A stretch of DNA of 64,000 bases, taken from Bifidobacterium miconisargentati (GTDB lineage Bacteria > Actinomycetota > Actinomycetes > Actinomycetales > Bifidobacteriaceae). The DNA lies in the NCBI RefSeq assembly GCF_019331675.1, contig NZ_JAHBBJ010000014.1:1-64000 (forward strand), given 5' to 3'. A program made the translations under genes and the position numbers. Of this stretch, positions 44,644-54,469 are shown in pieces. Positions within the stretch are counted from its first letter, which is position 1. Every line of letters starts with the position of its first letter. The notes beneath the pieces are model-generated. The model worked only from the letters and a program-made list of their open reading frames with translations. It was not told where the DNA came from and did no database searches.

Positions 44644-46038
44644 CTACAGCAGCGCCATGCACACGAAGTCCAGGATGAACAGCGCGGAGACGATCCACAG
44701 CAGCGGGTGGACCTCCTTGGCCTTGCCCTTGCAGGTCTTCACGATGCAGTACATGATGAAGCCGCCGGCGATGCCGTAGGAGATGGAGTAGGAGAAGGCC
44801 ATGAACACGGCCGCGAAGAACGCCGGGATGGCGTCGTCGATGTTGGCCCAGTCGATTTCCTTCAGCGAGGCGGCCATCAGGCAGCCCACGATCACTAGCA
44901 CGCCTGCGGTGGCCGCGGACGGCACGGCGGAGATCACCGGGGCCAGGAACGCAGACAGCGCGAAGCAGATGGCCACCACCACGGAGGTCAGGCCGGTGCG
45001 GCCGCCCGCGGCGATGCCGGCGGAGGACTCCACGTAGGTCGTGGTGTTGGAGGTGCCGCAGATGGCGCCGATGGACGTGGCGATGGAGTCGGCGAACAGG
45101 GCCTTGTCCATCTTGGAGGAGAAGCCGTGGCCGTTCTCCAGGGCCTCCTCATCGGCGGCGGAGAAGATGCCGGTGCGGCGGCCAGTGCCGATGAACGTGC
45201 CCAGCGTGTCGAAGGTGTCGGACATGGAGAAGGCGAAGATCGTCACGATCACGAGCGGAAGCTTGGTCGGATCGGAGAACAGCGCCGGGAAGCCGTCGGC
45301 GGAGAAGATCGCGCCGAAGGTCTGCGGCAGCTGGAAGAAGGTCTCGGAGATGGACACGGAGGAGCCGAAGTTGGTCACGCCGAACGGGATGCCGGCCACG
45401 GTGGTGATGGCGATGGCCAGCAGCAGGCCGCCCTTGACCTTCATGACCGTGAAGACGATGGCCAGCACGAGACCGATGAGGAAGACCCACAGCACCTTGT
45501 CGTTGAACTCGGCCAGACCCGGGGTGGCGGCCACGGCACCGCCCTTGGCGGCCTCCTTGGCGTCGCCGGGGGTGAACTTGATGAGGCCCACGTTCAGCAT
45601 GCCCACGTACGCCACGAACAGGCCGATGCCGCCGCCGATGGCCTGCTGCAGCACCTCGGGGATGGCCATGATGATCATCTTGCGGATCTTGGTGACGGTG
45701 ATGACGATGTTGATCAGGCCGCACAGGAACACCATGCACAGGGTCTGCTGCCAGGTGAAGCCCAGGCCGAAGCACACCGTGTAGGTGAAGAATGCGTTGA
45801 GGCCCATGCCAGCCGCCTGCGCGTACGGCACGTTGGCGAACAGGCCCATGACCAGGGTGCCGATGATGGCCGCGATGATGGTGGCCAGGAACACGCCGCC
45901 CCACGGCATACCCGTCTTGGACAGGATCTGCGGGTTGACGACGATGATGTACGCCATCGCGAAGAACGTGGTCAGACCGGCCAGGATCTCGGTCGAGGCC
46001 GTCGTGTTGTTCTCCTTCAGATGGAAGAACTTCTCCAT
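44644..46038 (-). CDS. NCS2-family purine permease (AzgA/PbuG-type)
   Basis: A 464-aa protein with about 12-14 helices. TEILAGLTTFFAMAYIIVVN, GMGLNAFFTYTVCFGLGFTW, FAFSMSDTFDTLGTFIGTGR and GTSNTTTYVESSAGIAAGGR are marks of the AzgA/PbuG group, which carries adenine, guanine or hypoxanthine. ATG 46038 follows AAGGAAGTAGAG. The gene is bracketed by arrays D and E. I see no purine riboswitch in the 5' region. Confidence 0.92.
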   Translation of the reverse strand: MEKFFHLKENNTTASTEILAGLTTFFAMAYIIVVNPQILSKTGMPWGGVFLATIIAAIIGTLVMGLFANVPYAQAAGMGLNAFFTYTVCFGLGFTWQQTLCMVFLCGLINIVITVTKIRKMIIMAIPEVLQQAIGGGIGLFVAYVGMLNVGLIKFTPGDAKEAAKGGAVAATPGLAEFNDKVLWVFLIGLVLAIVFTVMKVKGGLLLAIAITTVAGIPFGVTNFGSSVSISETFFQLPQTFGAIFSADGFPALFSDPTKLPLVIVTIFAFSMSDTFDTLGTFIGTGRRTGIFSAADEEALENGHGFSSKMDKALFADSIATSIGAICGTSNTTTYVESSAGIAAGGRTGLTSVVVAICFALSAFLAPVISAVPSAATAGVLVIVGCLMAASLKEIDWANIDDAIPAFFAAVFMAFSYSISYGIAGGFIMYCIVKTCKGKAKEVHPLLWIVSALFILDFVCMALL

Positions 46039-46185
46039 ACTCTCTACTTCCTTGGGTTGTGCGGGGCTCTTTTGTCGCGGCTGAAATATGCTCGGCAGCG
46101 GCGGCCCCGGCGAGAATTGCGACTCGCCCTGACCGGCCCGGCAGACACACGTCCGGTGCCGCTCGCCCGATCAGAACCGTGGCCG

Positions 46186-46191
46186 ATTATA
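46186..46191 (-). promoter_or_regulatory. -10 element of the purine permease promoter
   Basis: A perfect TATAAT on the minus strand, about 150 bases before the start; the -35 region is weak. Confidence 0.45.
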
Positions 46192-46266
46192 AACCACGCC
46201 TATAACGCGCTTGTTTTGGCGGCGATGCCGATCCCATCGCCTTCAAGTGAGGGCCGAGGTCGGGCT

Positions 46267-46455
46267 GCGGCCATTCCGGCCTAGAAAGCGGTGGCTTCTG
46301 GACTGGAAAGACCGCTGGGAGGGGAATTTGCGGTCTTTTGGGCATAGGAAGGAGGCGCTTCTGTACTGAAAGGACCGCTAGAACGGTGTTTCGCGGTCTT
46401 TTCAGACTAGAAAGTGGACTCTCTTGTACTGAAAGAACCGCTAGAAGACGGATCT
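46267..46455. repeat. Array E: three tandem 63-bp hairpin repeats
   Basis: Units begin at 46267, 46330 and 46393, exactly 63 bp apart. Consensus features are GCGGTCnTTTCAnnCTAG at the start, CTAGAAAG about position 15 and ACTGAAAGnACCGCTAGAA at positions 36-54. Each unit's ends pair (GCGGTCTTTTCAG with CTGAAAGAACCGC). A fourth degraded unit may precede at 46204. It fills much of the 657-bp gap upstream of the permease and of the hydrolase at 46696. Confidence 0.88.
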
Positions 46456-46695
46456 GTGGCGTATCGCCGGGATTCGGCCGGCTGCCATGGCATGAGCCGA
46501 TGGGGGATAGGGCGGCCATTTGCGCTGATTGCTTAGCTGTCCGGGAGGTCCTTGGCGCTTGGCGGGACTAATGTGGACAGCGGGCATCGCCGGACGCCAA
46601 CGGGTGTCACCGTATATATGGTCTGCCGGTGCCGAAGAATGAATGACGGGCAAAAAGGTGTAGAGGCGCGTCCAATCGCGCGATGGGGGAAGAAG

Positions 46696-47571
46696 ATGAA
46701 GCCATCGGTCGAAGTGAGCATCACGTCGTGGAGGAAGAACGTCGTCAAACCGGGCCAGGAGCACGGCCGCGTGCTGCTCATGCCGGGCACCGGCTACAAC
46801 TGCGACCGTCCGCTGCTCTACTGGGCCGCGCAGGCCCTGGCCGAGGCCGGCTGGCGTATCGATCGCATGAACGTGCGCAACGCCTCGGACGACCTGTCCA
46901 CCGTGATTCCCGTGCTCAACGAGGCCATCGACGGATGGGTCAGGTCCGTGCGCGGCGACAAGGCTGCCAAGGATGCGCAGGGTGATGCCGCCCAGAGCGC
47001 GAGTACGGCCCTTGCTTCCGGTGATTCCAGCGCAACGTCCGGCAGTGGGTCTGCCGGCGATTCCGGCATGGTGACGGGAGCGCCGTCCTCCGACGGTTCC
47101 ACATCGTCCGCCAAGCCCCAGCGCCTCCTGCTCATCGGCAAGTCCCTGACCACCATGACCTACCCGCATGTGGCCTCGCACTACGGCCTGCCGTTCGTAC
47201 TGCTCACGCCGGTGCTACACCACGCCGACTTCGATCCGTCCGCGCGTGTGATTCCGGTGCCCGCCGTGGGCGACGACATCGTGGGCGAGCCCGAGGCCCC
47301 GTCCGTCGAGGTCGCGGCCGAGGTGATCCGTTCCGAGCATTCCGGCAGCTCGCACGCGGCCGGTTCTCGCTACCCGGGTCCGGCACCGCTGGTGTGCGCC
47401 GGCACCGCTGACCCGTTCTACGACCGCATCCGCGCCAACGCCCTGACCCCGCACGTGCACGAGTACCCGGACGCCAACCACTCCATCGAGGTACCCGGCC
47501 ACTGGCGCCGCTCGCTCGACTACCTCAAGGAAGTCACCGCATCGGTGTCCCAGTACGCTGCCACGCTGTGA
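46696..47571 (+). CDS. Alpha/beta-hydrolase-like protein
   Basis: A 291-aa protein. VLLMPGTGYNCDRPLLYWAA forms the first strands, LLLIGKSLTTMT holds the likely nucleophile Ser, TADPFYDRI the acid and PDANHSIEVPGHW the His. An insertion of about 55 residues rich in Ser, Gly and Ala splits the cap region near residue 95. ATG 46696 follows GGGGGAAGAAG. Substrate unknown. Confidence 0.75.
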   Translation: MKPSVEVSITSWRKNVVKPGQEHGRVLLMPGTGYNCDRPLLYWAAQALAEAGWRIDRMNVRNASDDLSTVIPVLNEAIDGWVRSVRGDKAAKDAQGDAAQSASTALASGDSSATSGSGSAGDSGMVTGAPSSDGSTSSAKPQRLLLIGKSLTTMTYPHVASHYGLPFVLLTPVLHHADFDPSARVIPVPAVGDDIVGEPEAPSVEVAAEVIRSEHSGSSHAAGSRYPGPAPLVCAGTADPFYDRIRANALTPHVHEYPDANHSIEVPGHWRRSLDYLKEVTASVSQYAATL

Positions 47572-47590
47572 TGGTGCCTTTCTGGGACAG

Positions 47591-47700
47591 GATCCCCTCA
47601 GTCGCCGTCGGTGACAGCTCCTCTCAAGGAGAGGAGCGGGAAATAAGACGCAGGCTCCCCTCCCCGAGGGGAGCTGTCAGCGAAGCTGACTGAGGGGAGT
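47591..47700. repeat. Two GGCTCCCC hairpin repeats in opposed orientation
   Basis: Reverse copy at 47591-47637 and forward copy at 47653-47700. In the reverse copy the first hairpin is CTCCTCTC/GAGAGGAG, a compensated change. Confidence 0.85.
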
Positions 47701-47799
47701 GCCATCCGAGCCGCCTAACGCCCAATCCGCCCGCGACACGCCCGAATTCCGCGTTGTCGCCGCCATATCATAATCTATCCACTCGTAAACCACAGACCG

Positions 47800-47990
47800 T
47801 TGGTTGAAGTGCGCGTGAGCGTATTTCCGAAGTTTGGTTCGCCAGGCCAGCGCAGGTTGAGAGATATAAGCCCGTCAAGGGCCAGCAAGTTAGCGCTTGC
47901 GAGATTATGTTGCTCTGCCTGTGCGCAGGGCTTTTTTATTGCCCTGCCAGACGTTTCCGGACAAAAGTCAACGGCCGACTAAGGAAGGAA
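47800..47990 (+). ncRNA. Leader of the rplJ-rplL operon (L10-type leader) with attenuator
   Basis: About 190 nt of structured leader before rplJ. GCCTG-TGCG-CAGGGC followed by TTTTTT (47915-47937) is a terminator-like hairpin just ahead of the gene. The position is that of the L10(L12)4-binding autoregulatory leader in other bacteria; the fold itself was not checked against a model. Confidence 0.65.
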
Positions 47991-47994
47991 CGCC

Positions 47995-48516
47995 ATGAAG
48001 AGGCCCGAAAAGGAAGTGGTGGTCGCCCAGCTTACGGAGCAGTTCCGTAACGCTGACGCTGTCTACCTGACCGAGTACCGCGGGCTTACCGTTCCGCAGA
48101 TCTCCGATCTGCGCGAAAAGCTAGGCCGCGATACTTCCTACACTGTGGCTAAGAACACGCTGGCTCGCATCGCCGCCAAGGAAGCGGGTATCGAGGGTCT
48201 CGATGAGATTCTCGCTGGCCCGACCGCCATCACCTTCGTGAAGGGCGACTTCATTGAGGCTGCGAAGGTCATCCGTGACTTCGCCAAGGACAACAAGGCT
48301 CTCGTCATCAAGGGTGCTGCCGCTGACGGCACCGTCTACGATGCCGAGGGTGCCAAGAAGCTGGCGGACCTCAAGTCCCGCCCGCAGCTGCTCGCCGAGT
48401 TCGCCGGCGACGTCAAGGCTACGATGGCCAAGGCCGCGTACCTGTTCAACGCTCTGCCGACCAAGGCCGTGCGTACGATCGACGCCCTGCGCGAAAAGCA
48501 GGAGAAGGCTGCCTGA
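47995..48516 (+). CDS. rplJ: 50S ribosomal protein L10
   Basis: A 173-aa protein of the ribosomal stalk base. It starts MKRPEKEVVVAQLTEQFRNA and contains YLTEYRGLTVPQISDLREKL, typical of L10. ATG 47995 follows AAGGAAGGAACGCC. It likely represses its own operon through the leader. Confidence 0.97.
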   Translation: MKRPEKEVVVAQLTEQFRNADAVYLTEYRGLTVPQISDLREKLGRDTSYTVAKNTLARIAAKEAGIEGLDEILAGPTAITFVKGDFIEAAKVIRDFAKDNKALVIKGAAADGTVYDAEGAKKLADLKSRPQLLAEFAGDVKATMAKAAYLFNALPTKAVRTIDALREKQEKAA

Positions 48517-48625
48517 TTTTCGCCTTCGCGGCTTGAATCAGATGCTTCGATAATTCAATAAACAAGGTTTATTTAGGCGGTGGATCTCCACTTCGTCCAC
48601 TGCCAAGATTTGAAAGGAAGCCATA

Positions 48626-49006
48626 ATGGCTAAGTACACCAACGATGAGCTGCTGGAAGCCTTCGGCGAGATGACCCTGGTCGAGCTCTCCGAGTTCGTG
48701 AAGGCCTTCGAGGAGAAGTTCGACGTCGAGGCTGCTGCCCCGGTCGCCGCTGTTGCCGCTGCCGCTCCGGCCGCTGCCGCCGCTGAGGAGGAGAAGGACG
48801 AGTTCGACGTCATCCTCTCCGCCGTTGGCGACAAGAAGATCCAGGTCATCAAGGCCGTCCGCGCCATCACCAACCTCGGCCTGGCCGAGGCCAAGGCTCT
48901 CGTCGACGGCGCTCCGAAGGCCGTCCTGGAGAAGGCCAAGAAGGAAGACGCCGAGAAGGCCAAGGCTCAGCTGGAAGAGGCTGGCGCTTCCGTCGAGCTC
49001 AAGTGA
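48626..49006 (+). CDS. rplL: 50S ribosomal protein L7/L12
   Basis: A 126-aa stalk protein. The N-terminal dimerisation domain ([20 protein letters not shown]), an Ala-rich hinge and the C-terminal factor-binding domain ([36 protein letters not shown]) are complete. ATG 48626 follows GAAAGGAAGCC. Codons are strongly biased. Confidence 0.98.
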   Translation: MAKYTNDELLEAFGEMTLVELSEFVKAFEEKFDVEAAAPVAAVAAAAPAAAAAEEEKDEFDVILSAVGDKKIQVIKAVRAITNLGLAEAKALVDGAPKAVLEKAKKEDAEKAKAQLEEAGASVELK

Positions 49007-49046
49007 TTTGCGCGGCATAAGCCGCAACTCACACAGCTTTTTGGGG

Positions 49047-49079
49047 AACCCCGCACCTGCATGCAGGCTGCGGGGTTTT
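49047..49079 (+). terminator. Terminator of rplJ-rplL
   Basis: AACCCCGC and GCGGGGTT are separated by a GCATGC-centred loop and followed by TTTC. Confidence 0.88.
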
Positions 49080-49233
49080 CCGCATTCCGGAGTCGTGCGC
49101 CTCATCGCGGAAAGCGGCGGAACCGTCAGGCGTACGTCCTGTGCCAAAGCCACGGCAAATACGCCGAAAATCGTGAAGTAATGACACAATGGCACGTAGT
49201 ATGGCCAGTAGTGTGTTGAGGGAGGCAGTCACG

Positions 49234-50733
49234 GTGAGTGAATGGACGGTGCGAATCAATGGTGCTGACCAGGCCAGCGTCAAACCAGGCGAAAGCGTGG
49301 AGATAGGCCGCAAGCCGCTGCGTCCCCTTGCCGATGACGGCAACACGCGCATCGACATCGTCGATCAGACCAAATCCATGTCCAAGCGCCACGCGCTGTT
49401 CGGCGTGCGCGAGAACGGCGCCGGCTATGTGCGCGACCTCGGCTCCACCAACGGCTCCTACGTGGTTCGGGACAACGGCGACCTGCTGCGCCTGCCCGCC
49501 AACGCCGACTTCCTGCTGCCCACCTCGCCGATGCGCATGCAGTTCGGCGATGTGCCGGCCGACTTCATCCGCATCGAGGAATCGGATGACACCGACGAGC
49601 ACCCGCAAGTCCCTGACCTGTTCGGTTACGCCGTGGGGGAGGCCCCGCAGGAACCGGACGCCGCGGACATGTCCGTGGACGACATCCTCGACCTGCGCGC
49701 CGGCGAGCCCACCGCCATGTTCAGCGCGGACATGGTCAAGCGCAAGGTCCGCGAGGACGCGATGATCCTGGACAGCCTCAGCATCCCGCAGCTCGCCGCC
49801 AAGCCGGAGGAGCCCGCCAAGCCGCGCGACCTGTTCGCCGACGCGCTCTCCCAGCAGTCCGAACCGGAGCATGGCGACGACTTCGAAGTGCCTGGCGCCA
49901 GCGCATCCGACGCCGGTCAGTCCGGTCAATCCGATCGTGCCGGTGAGCCCGGCCAGTCTGGCCCGTCCGCGGGTACGCCCGTCGCCGGTGCGGTGGAGGC
50001 TTCCCGCGATGAGCAGACCCGCGTGGTGCCGCAGTCCGCGCGTCCGGTGATCCGCACGTCGGTGCCGGATGTGGTGCCGGTGGACGCCATCGCCCACGCC
50101 GTGACCCGCCCGTCCGTCGCGAACGTCGAGACGAACGCCGGCAACGCCGCGAACGCCGTGACCCAGCCGGAACAGGGCGGCCGGCAGTCCCAGTCACCGT
50201 CCGGAAGCCAGCAACCCGCCGCCGGCGACGCGCGAAACGATTCCGCCGAACCGATCGTCACGTCCGATCCCTCCGCGATGACGAACCCGGCGGATCAGCA
50301 TCAGTCTTCCGGCACCGTGTCCGGCGCATCCGGCGAAGGCTCGCAGCAGCCGTCCGCCGATGCCGCTGCCTCGACGCAGCAAAACGCCGTCACCGGCATC
50401 GTCGGTAACGACGACCCGGACGCCACCGGTGTCTACTCGCCCGCCTTCGAGCCCGGTTCGGTGTTCGACCGTGTGGCCAAGGGCGAACTCAAGGCCCAGG
50501 AGGAAGTGATCGAGGTCGATGGACTGACCTCGGACGACGCCAAGCGCACGCAGGATTTCTCGATGCAGTTCGAGATCGCCCGCCACCCGGAACTGCTGGC
50601 GTTCCTGGCCATGAACCCGTATCTGTATGACGACATGTACGCATGGCTCGCCGCGCGAGGCGAGGCCGACATCGATGAGGCCCTGGCACACAACAAGGGC
50701 TATCAGGAATACCGCGAAGCGGTTGGAAAGTGA
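49234..50733 (+). CDS. FHA-domain protein
   Basis: A 499-aa cytosolic protein. A complete FHA domain occupies residues 1-115 (VEIGRKPLRP, SMSKRHALFGVREN, VRDLGSTNGSYVV), which binds phosphothreonine, usually from a PknB-type kinase. Residues 130-400 are low complexity and probably disordered. The last 90 (HPELLAFLAMNPYLYDDMYA, then WLAARGEADIDEAL) resemble the variant leucine-rich repeats of actinobacteria. GTG 49234 is used because GAGGGAGG precedes it; an ATG at 49189 is possible. The stop overlaps the region where the next gene starts, so both are co-translated. Confidence 0.82.
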   Translation: MSEWTVRINGADQASVKPGESVEIGRKPLRPLADDGNTRIDIVDQTKSMSKRHALFGVRENGAGYVRDLGSTNGSYVVRDNGDLLRLPANADFLLPTSPMRMQFGDVPADFIRIEESDDTDEHPQVPDLFGYAVGEAPQEPDAADMSVDDILDLRAGEPTAMFSADMVKRKVREDAMILDSLSIPQLAAKPEEPAKPRDLFADALSQQSEPEHGDDFEVPGASASDAGQSGQSDRAGEPGQSGPSAGTPVAGAVEASRDEQTRVVPQSARPVIRTSVPDVVPVDAIAHAVTRPSVANVETNAGNAANAVTQPEQGGRQSQSPSGSQQPAAGDARNDSAEPIVTSDPSAMTNPADQHQSSGTVSGASGEGSQQPSADAAASTQQNAVTGIVGNDDPDATGVYSPAFEPGSVFDRVAKGELKAQEEVIEVDGLTSDDAKRTQDFSMQFEIARHPELLAFLAMNPYLYDDMYAWLAARGEADIDEALAHNKGYQEYREAVGK

Positions 50734-50741
50734 GCCCGAGG

Positions 50742-53700
50742 ATGACTCAGAACCAGACGAACGAAAACCCGTCGATTGACGGCCAGAACGGCCAGGGCGA
50801 GGCGGCCGAGCAGAACACGGCCCAGTCGCCCGCGCAGCCGGTCCCGACCCTTCAGTCGCAGGCCCAGCAGCGTGCCATCGAGGCCGGGCTCAACCGTATC
50901 CGCCGCTGGCGCGACCAGTACCGCGGCATGCTGGCACCCTCCCCGCTGGAGGACGTGAGCCAGCTGACCGCCAAACTGGATATGACCCACGCCCATCCCT
51001 CCGGCGTGGCCCAGCTGTTCGCCTCCGGACATGTGATGCTGGACTCGCTGTTCCGCGACTCCGGCGTACTCAAGGCCGCCGAACGCCATGTGGCCCGCGT
51101 GCTGGACGACCAGTCCGCCAAGCGCCGCGTCTCCGGCGTGGCCGAACTGTCCCTGGTGGTGGGTGTGGCCACGTGGAAGGGCAACGCACTGCCCGTGCTG
51201 CTTTATCCGGTGGACGTCACCGTGCCCAAGGACGGCGTGCCCTCCATCCGCTTCTCCGGCCGCGTGGGCCTCAACAACGCATTCGTGAACGCGCTGCGTG
51301 AGCAGGGCGTGTTCCTGGACGAGGACGCCCTGTTCGACGGCTCCAACTACGACTCCGGCACCCCGGAGACCTCCGCCATGTTCTCCCGCATCGCCACCGA
51401 AGCGGACGAGCGCATTGCGGACTTCAGCATCGAACGCCAGATCCTGCTCGGCTGCCTGATGGACCCGTCCTCGCTGATGGTCAGCGAGGCCCGTCGCACC
51501 ATCGACCAGCTCAAGGCCGGTCCCACCGGCAACACGCTGCTCGACGCATTGGCCGGCAGCGAAAGCGCGCAGGCCACGCTCAAGGCCGTGGATCTGCCGC
51601 AGTACAGCCCGTTCGACGCCGACCCGCACACCGAATACGAGGTGGGCGACGCCGACAACACCGTGCGATACGCCGCATCCCTGGCGGCCTCCGGCCATAG
51701 TGTGGTCGTGGACGGTGCCTTCTCCAAGGGCACCGCGGAAACCGCCGTGGCCATCGCATCCCGTTGTCTGATGAACGGCCGCTCCGTGCTGTACGTGCCG
51801 GGAGTCGCCGAACAGCGCCGCCGCTTCATGCAGGTGGCCGCCGCCAACGAGATGAAGGCCCAGCTACTGGACGTGGCGGACGAGCATGCGAACACGGCCA
51901 TCGACCAGCAGCTCATCGCCGCCGTGGGCTTCCAGCCGGGCGTCGCCACGCAGCGCTTCGACCAGCTGGCCGACGAGCTCGTGGGCGTGCGCTCCCGTCT
52001 GACCCGTTATCTGGGCGACCTGCACGGCGTGAACGAGAAGTGGAAGGTCTCCGCCTACGAGACCATCCAGAACCTGGCCCGCATCTCGGTGCTGCCCACG
52101 CATCCGGCCACCCACGTGCGTTTGAAGGAACAGAGCGCCCTGACCGTGGGCGAGAACATGGAATCGTGGATCGGCAAGCTGGAGCGTGCCGGCGAGCTCG
52201 GCGAATTCTCCATCGGCCCCGAGGATACGGCCTGGTACCGTGCCTCCCTGACCACCGAGCAGGATGCCGTGACCGCCTACCAGCGCGTGGACGACCTGCT
52301 GCGCAAGTTCCTGCCCGCCACGCGCGACCAGGTGGCCCGCACCGTGCAGACCTGCGGCTTCCCCGTGCCTGTGAGCAGCTACGAGTGGGGCAAGCAGGTC
52401 ACCGTGCTCAAGAACCTCAGGCGCGTGCTCGACGTGTTCCAGCCCGAGATCTTCGAGCGGGACATCGACGCCATGATCGAGGCCACCAAGCCCAAGGCCG
52501 TGCGCAAGGCCGAAGGTACGTCCATGGGCTTCTGGGAGCGTCGCCGCCACATCAAGGAGGCCAAGGGCCTGCTGCGCGTGGGCGCCCAGGTGGAGGACCT
52601 GCACGAGGCGCTCAAGGTGGTGGCCAAGCAGGGCGAGCAGTGGCATGAGTTCGTGCCCCACGGCGGCTGGCCGGTACTGCCCACCAAGCTGGATGAGATC
52701 ATTTCCACCCAGGAGGCGCTGATGACCAACATGACGGCGCTCGACGCCGTCCTGGCCACCACGCCCTCCGGCGGCAACCTGGAGACCGACGACTTCACCA
52801 AGGTCGAGGCCCGCCTGAAGACCCTGCTCGACGACCGCAAGGCCCTCGACACCCTGCCTGAGCGCTGCTGCCTCGAACAGGACTTCGCCGCCGCCGGTCT
52901 GAACGAGCTGGTGGCCGACCTGACCGCCCGCCACGCCACCGTGGAGCAGATCCGCGGCGAGGTACAGCTGGCCTGGTGGACCACGGTGTTCGAGGACATC
53001 GTGCGTTCCTCCGCCATCATCTCCAACCAGGATGGCTCCGTGCTGCAAACCGCCTCCGACCGCTTCGCCCAGGTGGACGTGGAGCACGTGCGCTCCGTGG
53101 GCCCGATGGTGGCGCAGGAGTCCATGCGACGCCTGTGCGACATGCTCTTCTCCCGCACGCAGGAGGCCAACCAGCTGCACACCGCGCTCGCCGGGCGCGC
53201 CAACGTGCAGCTGAGCCGCATCCGCCGCAACCACCCGGAGATCCTGGCCGCCGCCAAGCCGATTCTGGTGGCCTCGCCGGGCACGCTGGCCGCGCTCACC
53301 GAGCCCGAAGGCCTTGCGGACGTGGCGATTCTGGATGCCTGCGCGCACATGCCGTCCATCGAACTGCTGTCCGTGCTGGCCCGCGTGCGCCAAGTGGTGA
53401 TCATCGCGCACTGCGCCACCACCACATCCGAATCCGTGCGCCAGCTCATCGACATGCTGCCGCGCGTCGAGGTGGAGTCCGAACCCTCCCGCAGGCCGCC
53501 GCGTCTGGCCGCCTTCCTGGAATCCGAGGGCTATGGTTCCGTACGCTACGACGTGACCACCGAACCGGCCGCGGGCGAAGTGCATTTCCACCGCGTGGAG
53601 GCCAACGGCGTGCCCGTCATGTCCACCGGACTGGTGGAATCCAGCCAGCAGGAGATCGACGAGGTGGTGCGCATCATCACCGAACGAGCCGGCCGCTTCA

Positions 53701-54467
53701 CCGTGGTGCCTGCCAGCTACCGTCTGGCCGTGGTGGTTCTGACCGACGCCTTCCGCACCCGTCTCGGCGCGGAGCTCAAGTCGCTGGCCTCCAAGTCCGA
53801 GGCGATGAACCGATTCCTGCGCCACGTGCGTCTGGTGAACCTGCGCGATGTGGCCGGCAGCCAGGCCACCGACGTGATCATCTCGCTGTGCTACGCCAAG
53901 ACCGTGCATGGCCGCCTGCTGCAGCAGTTCGGCGTGCTCGAATCCGAAGGCGGCCGCGGCATGCTGCTCGACGCGCTGGCGCTGGCCGACCATGACCTGG
54001 ACATCGTCTCCGCGTTCGGCCCCGAGGAGATGGAGGACGAGCGCCTACACCAGCCCGGCCCGAAGTTCCTCAAGACCATGCTCACCTGGGCGGGCCAACT
54101 CGACGGCCGTCCGGTGCTGCCGGTCAAGAACGCGGCCACCGAGAACATGCTCTTCGCGGACATCGCCGACCGACTGCGCGCCCGTGGCCTTGAGACCGCG
54201 CTCGAATACGGCTTCGACAAGGGCATCAAGATCCCGCTGGTCGTGGGCGTCAAGGACAAGCCGTTCGCCCTCGCCGTGCAGACCGACGATGCGAACTTCA
54301 TGTCCGTGCAGTCCACGCGCCGCCGTCACCGCCTGTCCGCGCAGGATCTGATCTCCCTGGGCTGGAACGTGATGACCGTGTGGAGCGTGGCCGCGTTCGT
54401 CAACCCGGATAAGGAAGTGGACCGCATCGTGGCGCGCATCAGCGAGATCTACGGCGAGGTCAAGTAG
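50742..54467 (+). CDS. Catalytically dead SF1 helicase-nuclease relative (DUF4011-type)
   Basis: A 1241-aa protein following the layout of DUF4011-type Upf1-like helicases with a C-terminal Vsr-like nuclease. Every catalytic motif is altered. The P-loop region reads VVDGAFSKGTAET (residues 323-334) in place of GPPGTGKS. The Walker B DEAS is DACA (865-868) and GDxxQLPP is AHCATTTSES. VQGDERD is VAGSQATD (1037-1044). VAxTRAR is DALALAD (1077-1083). The nuclease Asp and Glu are Pro1165 and Gln1180. The fold is well kept (SVLYVPGVAEQRRRF; WKVSAYETIQNLARI; LISLGWNVMTVWSVAAFVNP), so it is under selection as a non-enzyme. ATG 50742 follows GAGG; GTG 50730 overlaps the FHA stop. Confidence 0.75.
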   Translation: MTQNQTNENPSIDGQNGQGEAAEQNTAQSPAQPVPTLQSQAQQRAIEAGLNRIRRWRDQYRGMLAPSPLEDVSQLTAKLDMTHAHPSGVAQLFASGHVMLDSLFRDSGVLKAAERHVARVLDDQSAKRRVSGVAELSLVVGVATWKGNALPVLLYPVDVTVPKDGVPSIRFSGRVGLNNAFVNALREQGVFLDEDALFDGSNYDSGTPETSAMFSRIATEADERIADFSIERQILLGCLMDPSSLMVSEARRTIDQLKAGPTGNTLLDALAGSESAQATLKAVDLPQYSPFDADPHTEYEVGDADNTVRYAASLAASGHSVVVDGAFSKGTAETAVAIASRCLMNGRSVLYVPGVAEQRRRFMQVAAANEMKAQLLDVADEHANTAIDQQLIAAVGFQPGVATQRFDQLADELVGVRSRLTRYLGDLHGVNEKWKVSAYETIQNLARISVLPTHPATHVRLKEQSALTVGENMESWIGKLERAGELGEFSIGPEDTAWYRASLTTEQDAVTAYQRVDDLLRKFLPATRDQVARTVQTCGFPVPVSSYEWGKQVTVLKNLRRVLDVFQPEIFERDIDAMIEATKPKAVRKAEGTSMGFWERRRHIKEAKGLLRVGAQVEDLHEALKVVAKQGEQWHEFVPHGGWPVLPTKLDEIISTQEALMTNMTALDAVLATTPSGGNLETDDFTKVEARLKTLLDDRKALDTLPERCCLEQDFAAAGLNELVADLTARHATVEQIRGEVQLAWWTTVFEDIVRSSAIISNQDGSVLQTASDRFAQVDVEHVRSVGPMVAQESMRRLCDMLFSRTQEANQLHTALAGRANVQLSRIRRNHPEILAAAKPILVASPGTLAALTEPEGLADVAILDACAHMPSIELLSVLARVRQVVIIAHCATTTSESVRQLIDMLPRVEVESEPSRRPPRLAAFLESEGYGSVRYDVTTEPAAGEVHFHRVEANGVPVMSTGLVESSQQEIDEVVRIITERAGRFTVVPASYRLAVVVLTDAFRTRLGAELKSLASKSEAMNRFLRHVRLVNLRDVAGSQATDVIISLCYAKTVHGRLLQQFGVLESEGGRGMLLDALALADHDLDIVSAFGPEEMEDERLHQPGPKFLKTMLTWAGQLDGRPVLPVKNAATENMLFADIADRLRARGLETALEYGFDKGIKIPLVVGVKDKPFALAVQTDDANFMSVQSTRRRHRLSAQDLISLGWNVMTVWSVAAFVNPDKEVDRIVARISEIYGEVK

Positions 54468-54469
54468 CC

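Noticed and set aside
46039-46190. Purine riboswitch before the purine permease
   Set aside because: I could not find the three-stem pattern or conserved loop bases; only a promoter -10 element was visible.
44446-46455. CRISPR array
   Set aside because: Repeats are contiguous 63-bp units with no unique spacers of constant length, and no cas genes are present.
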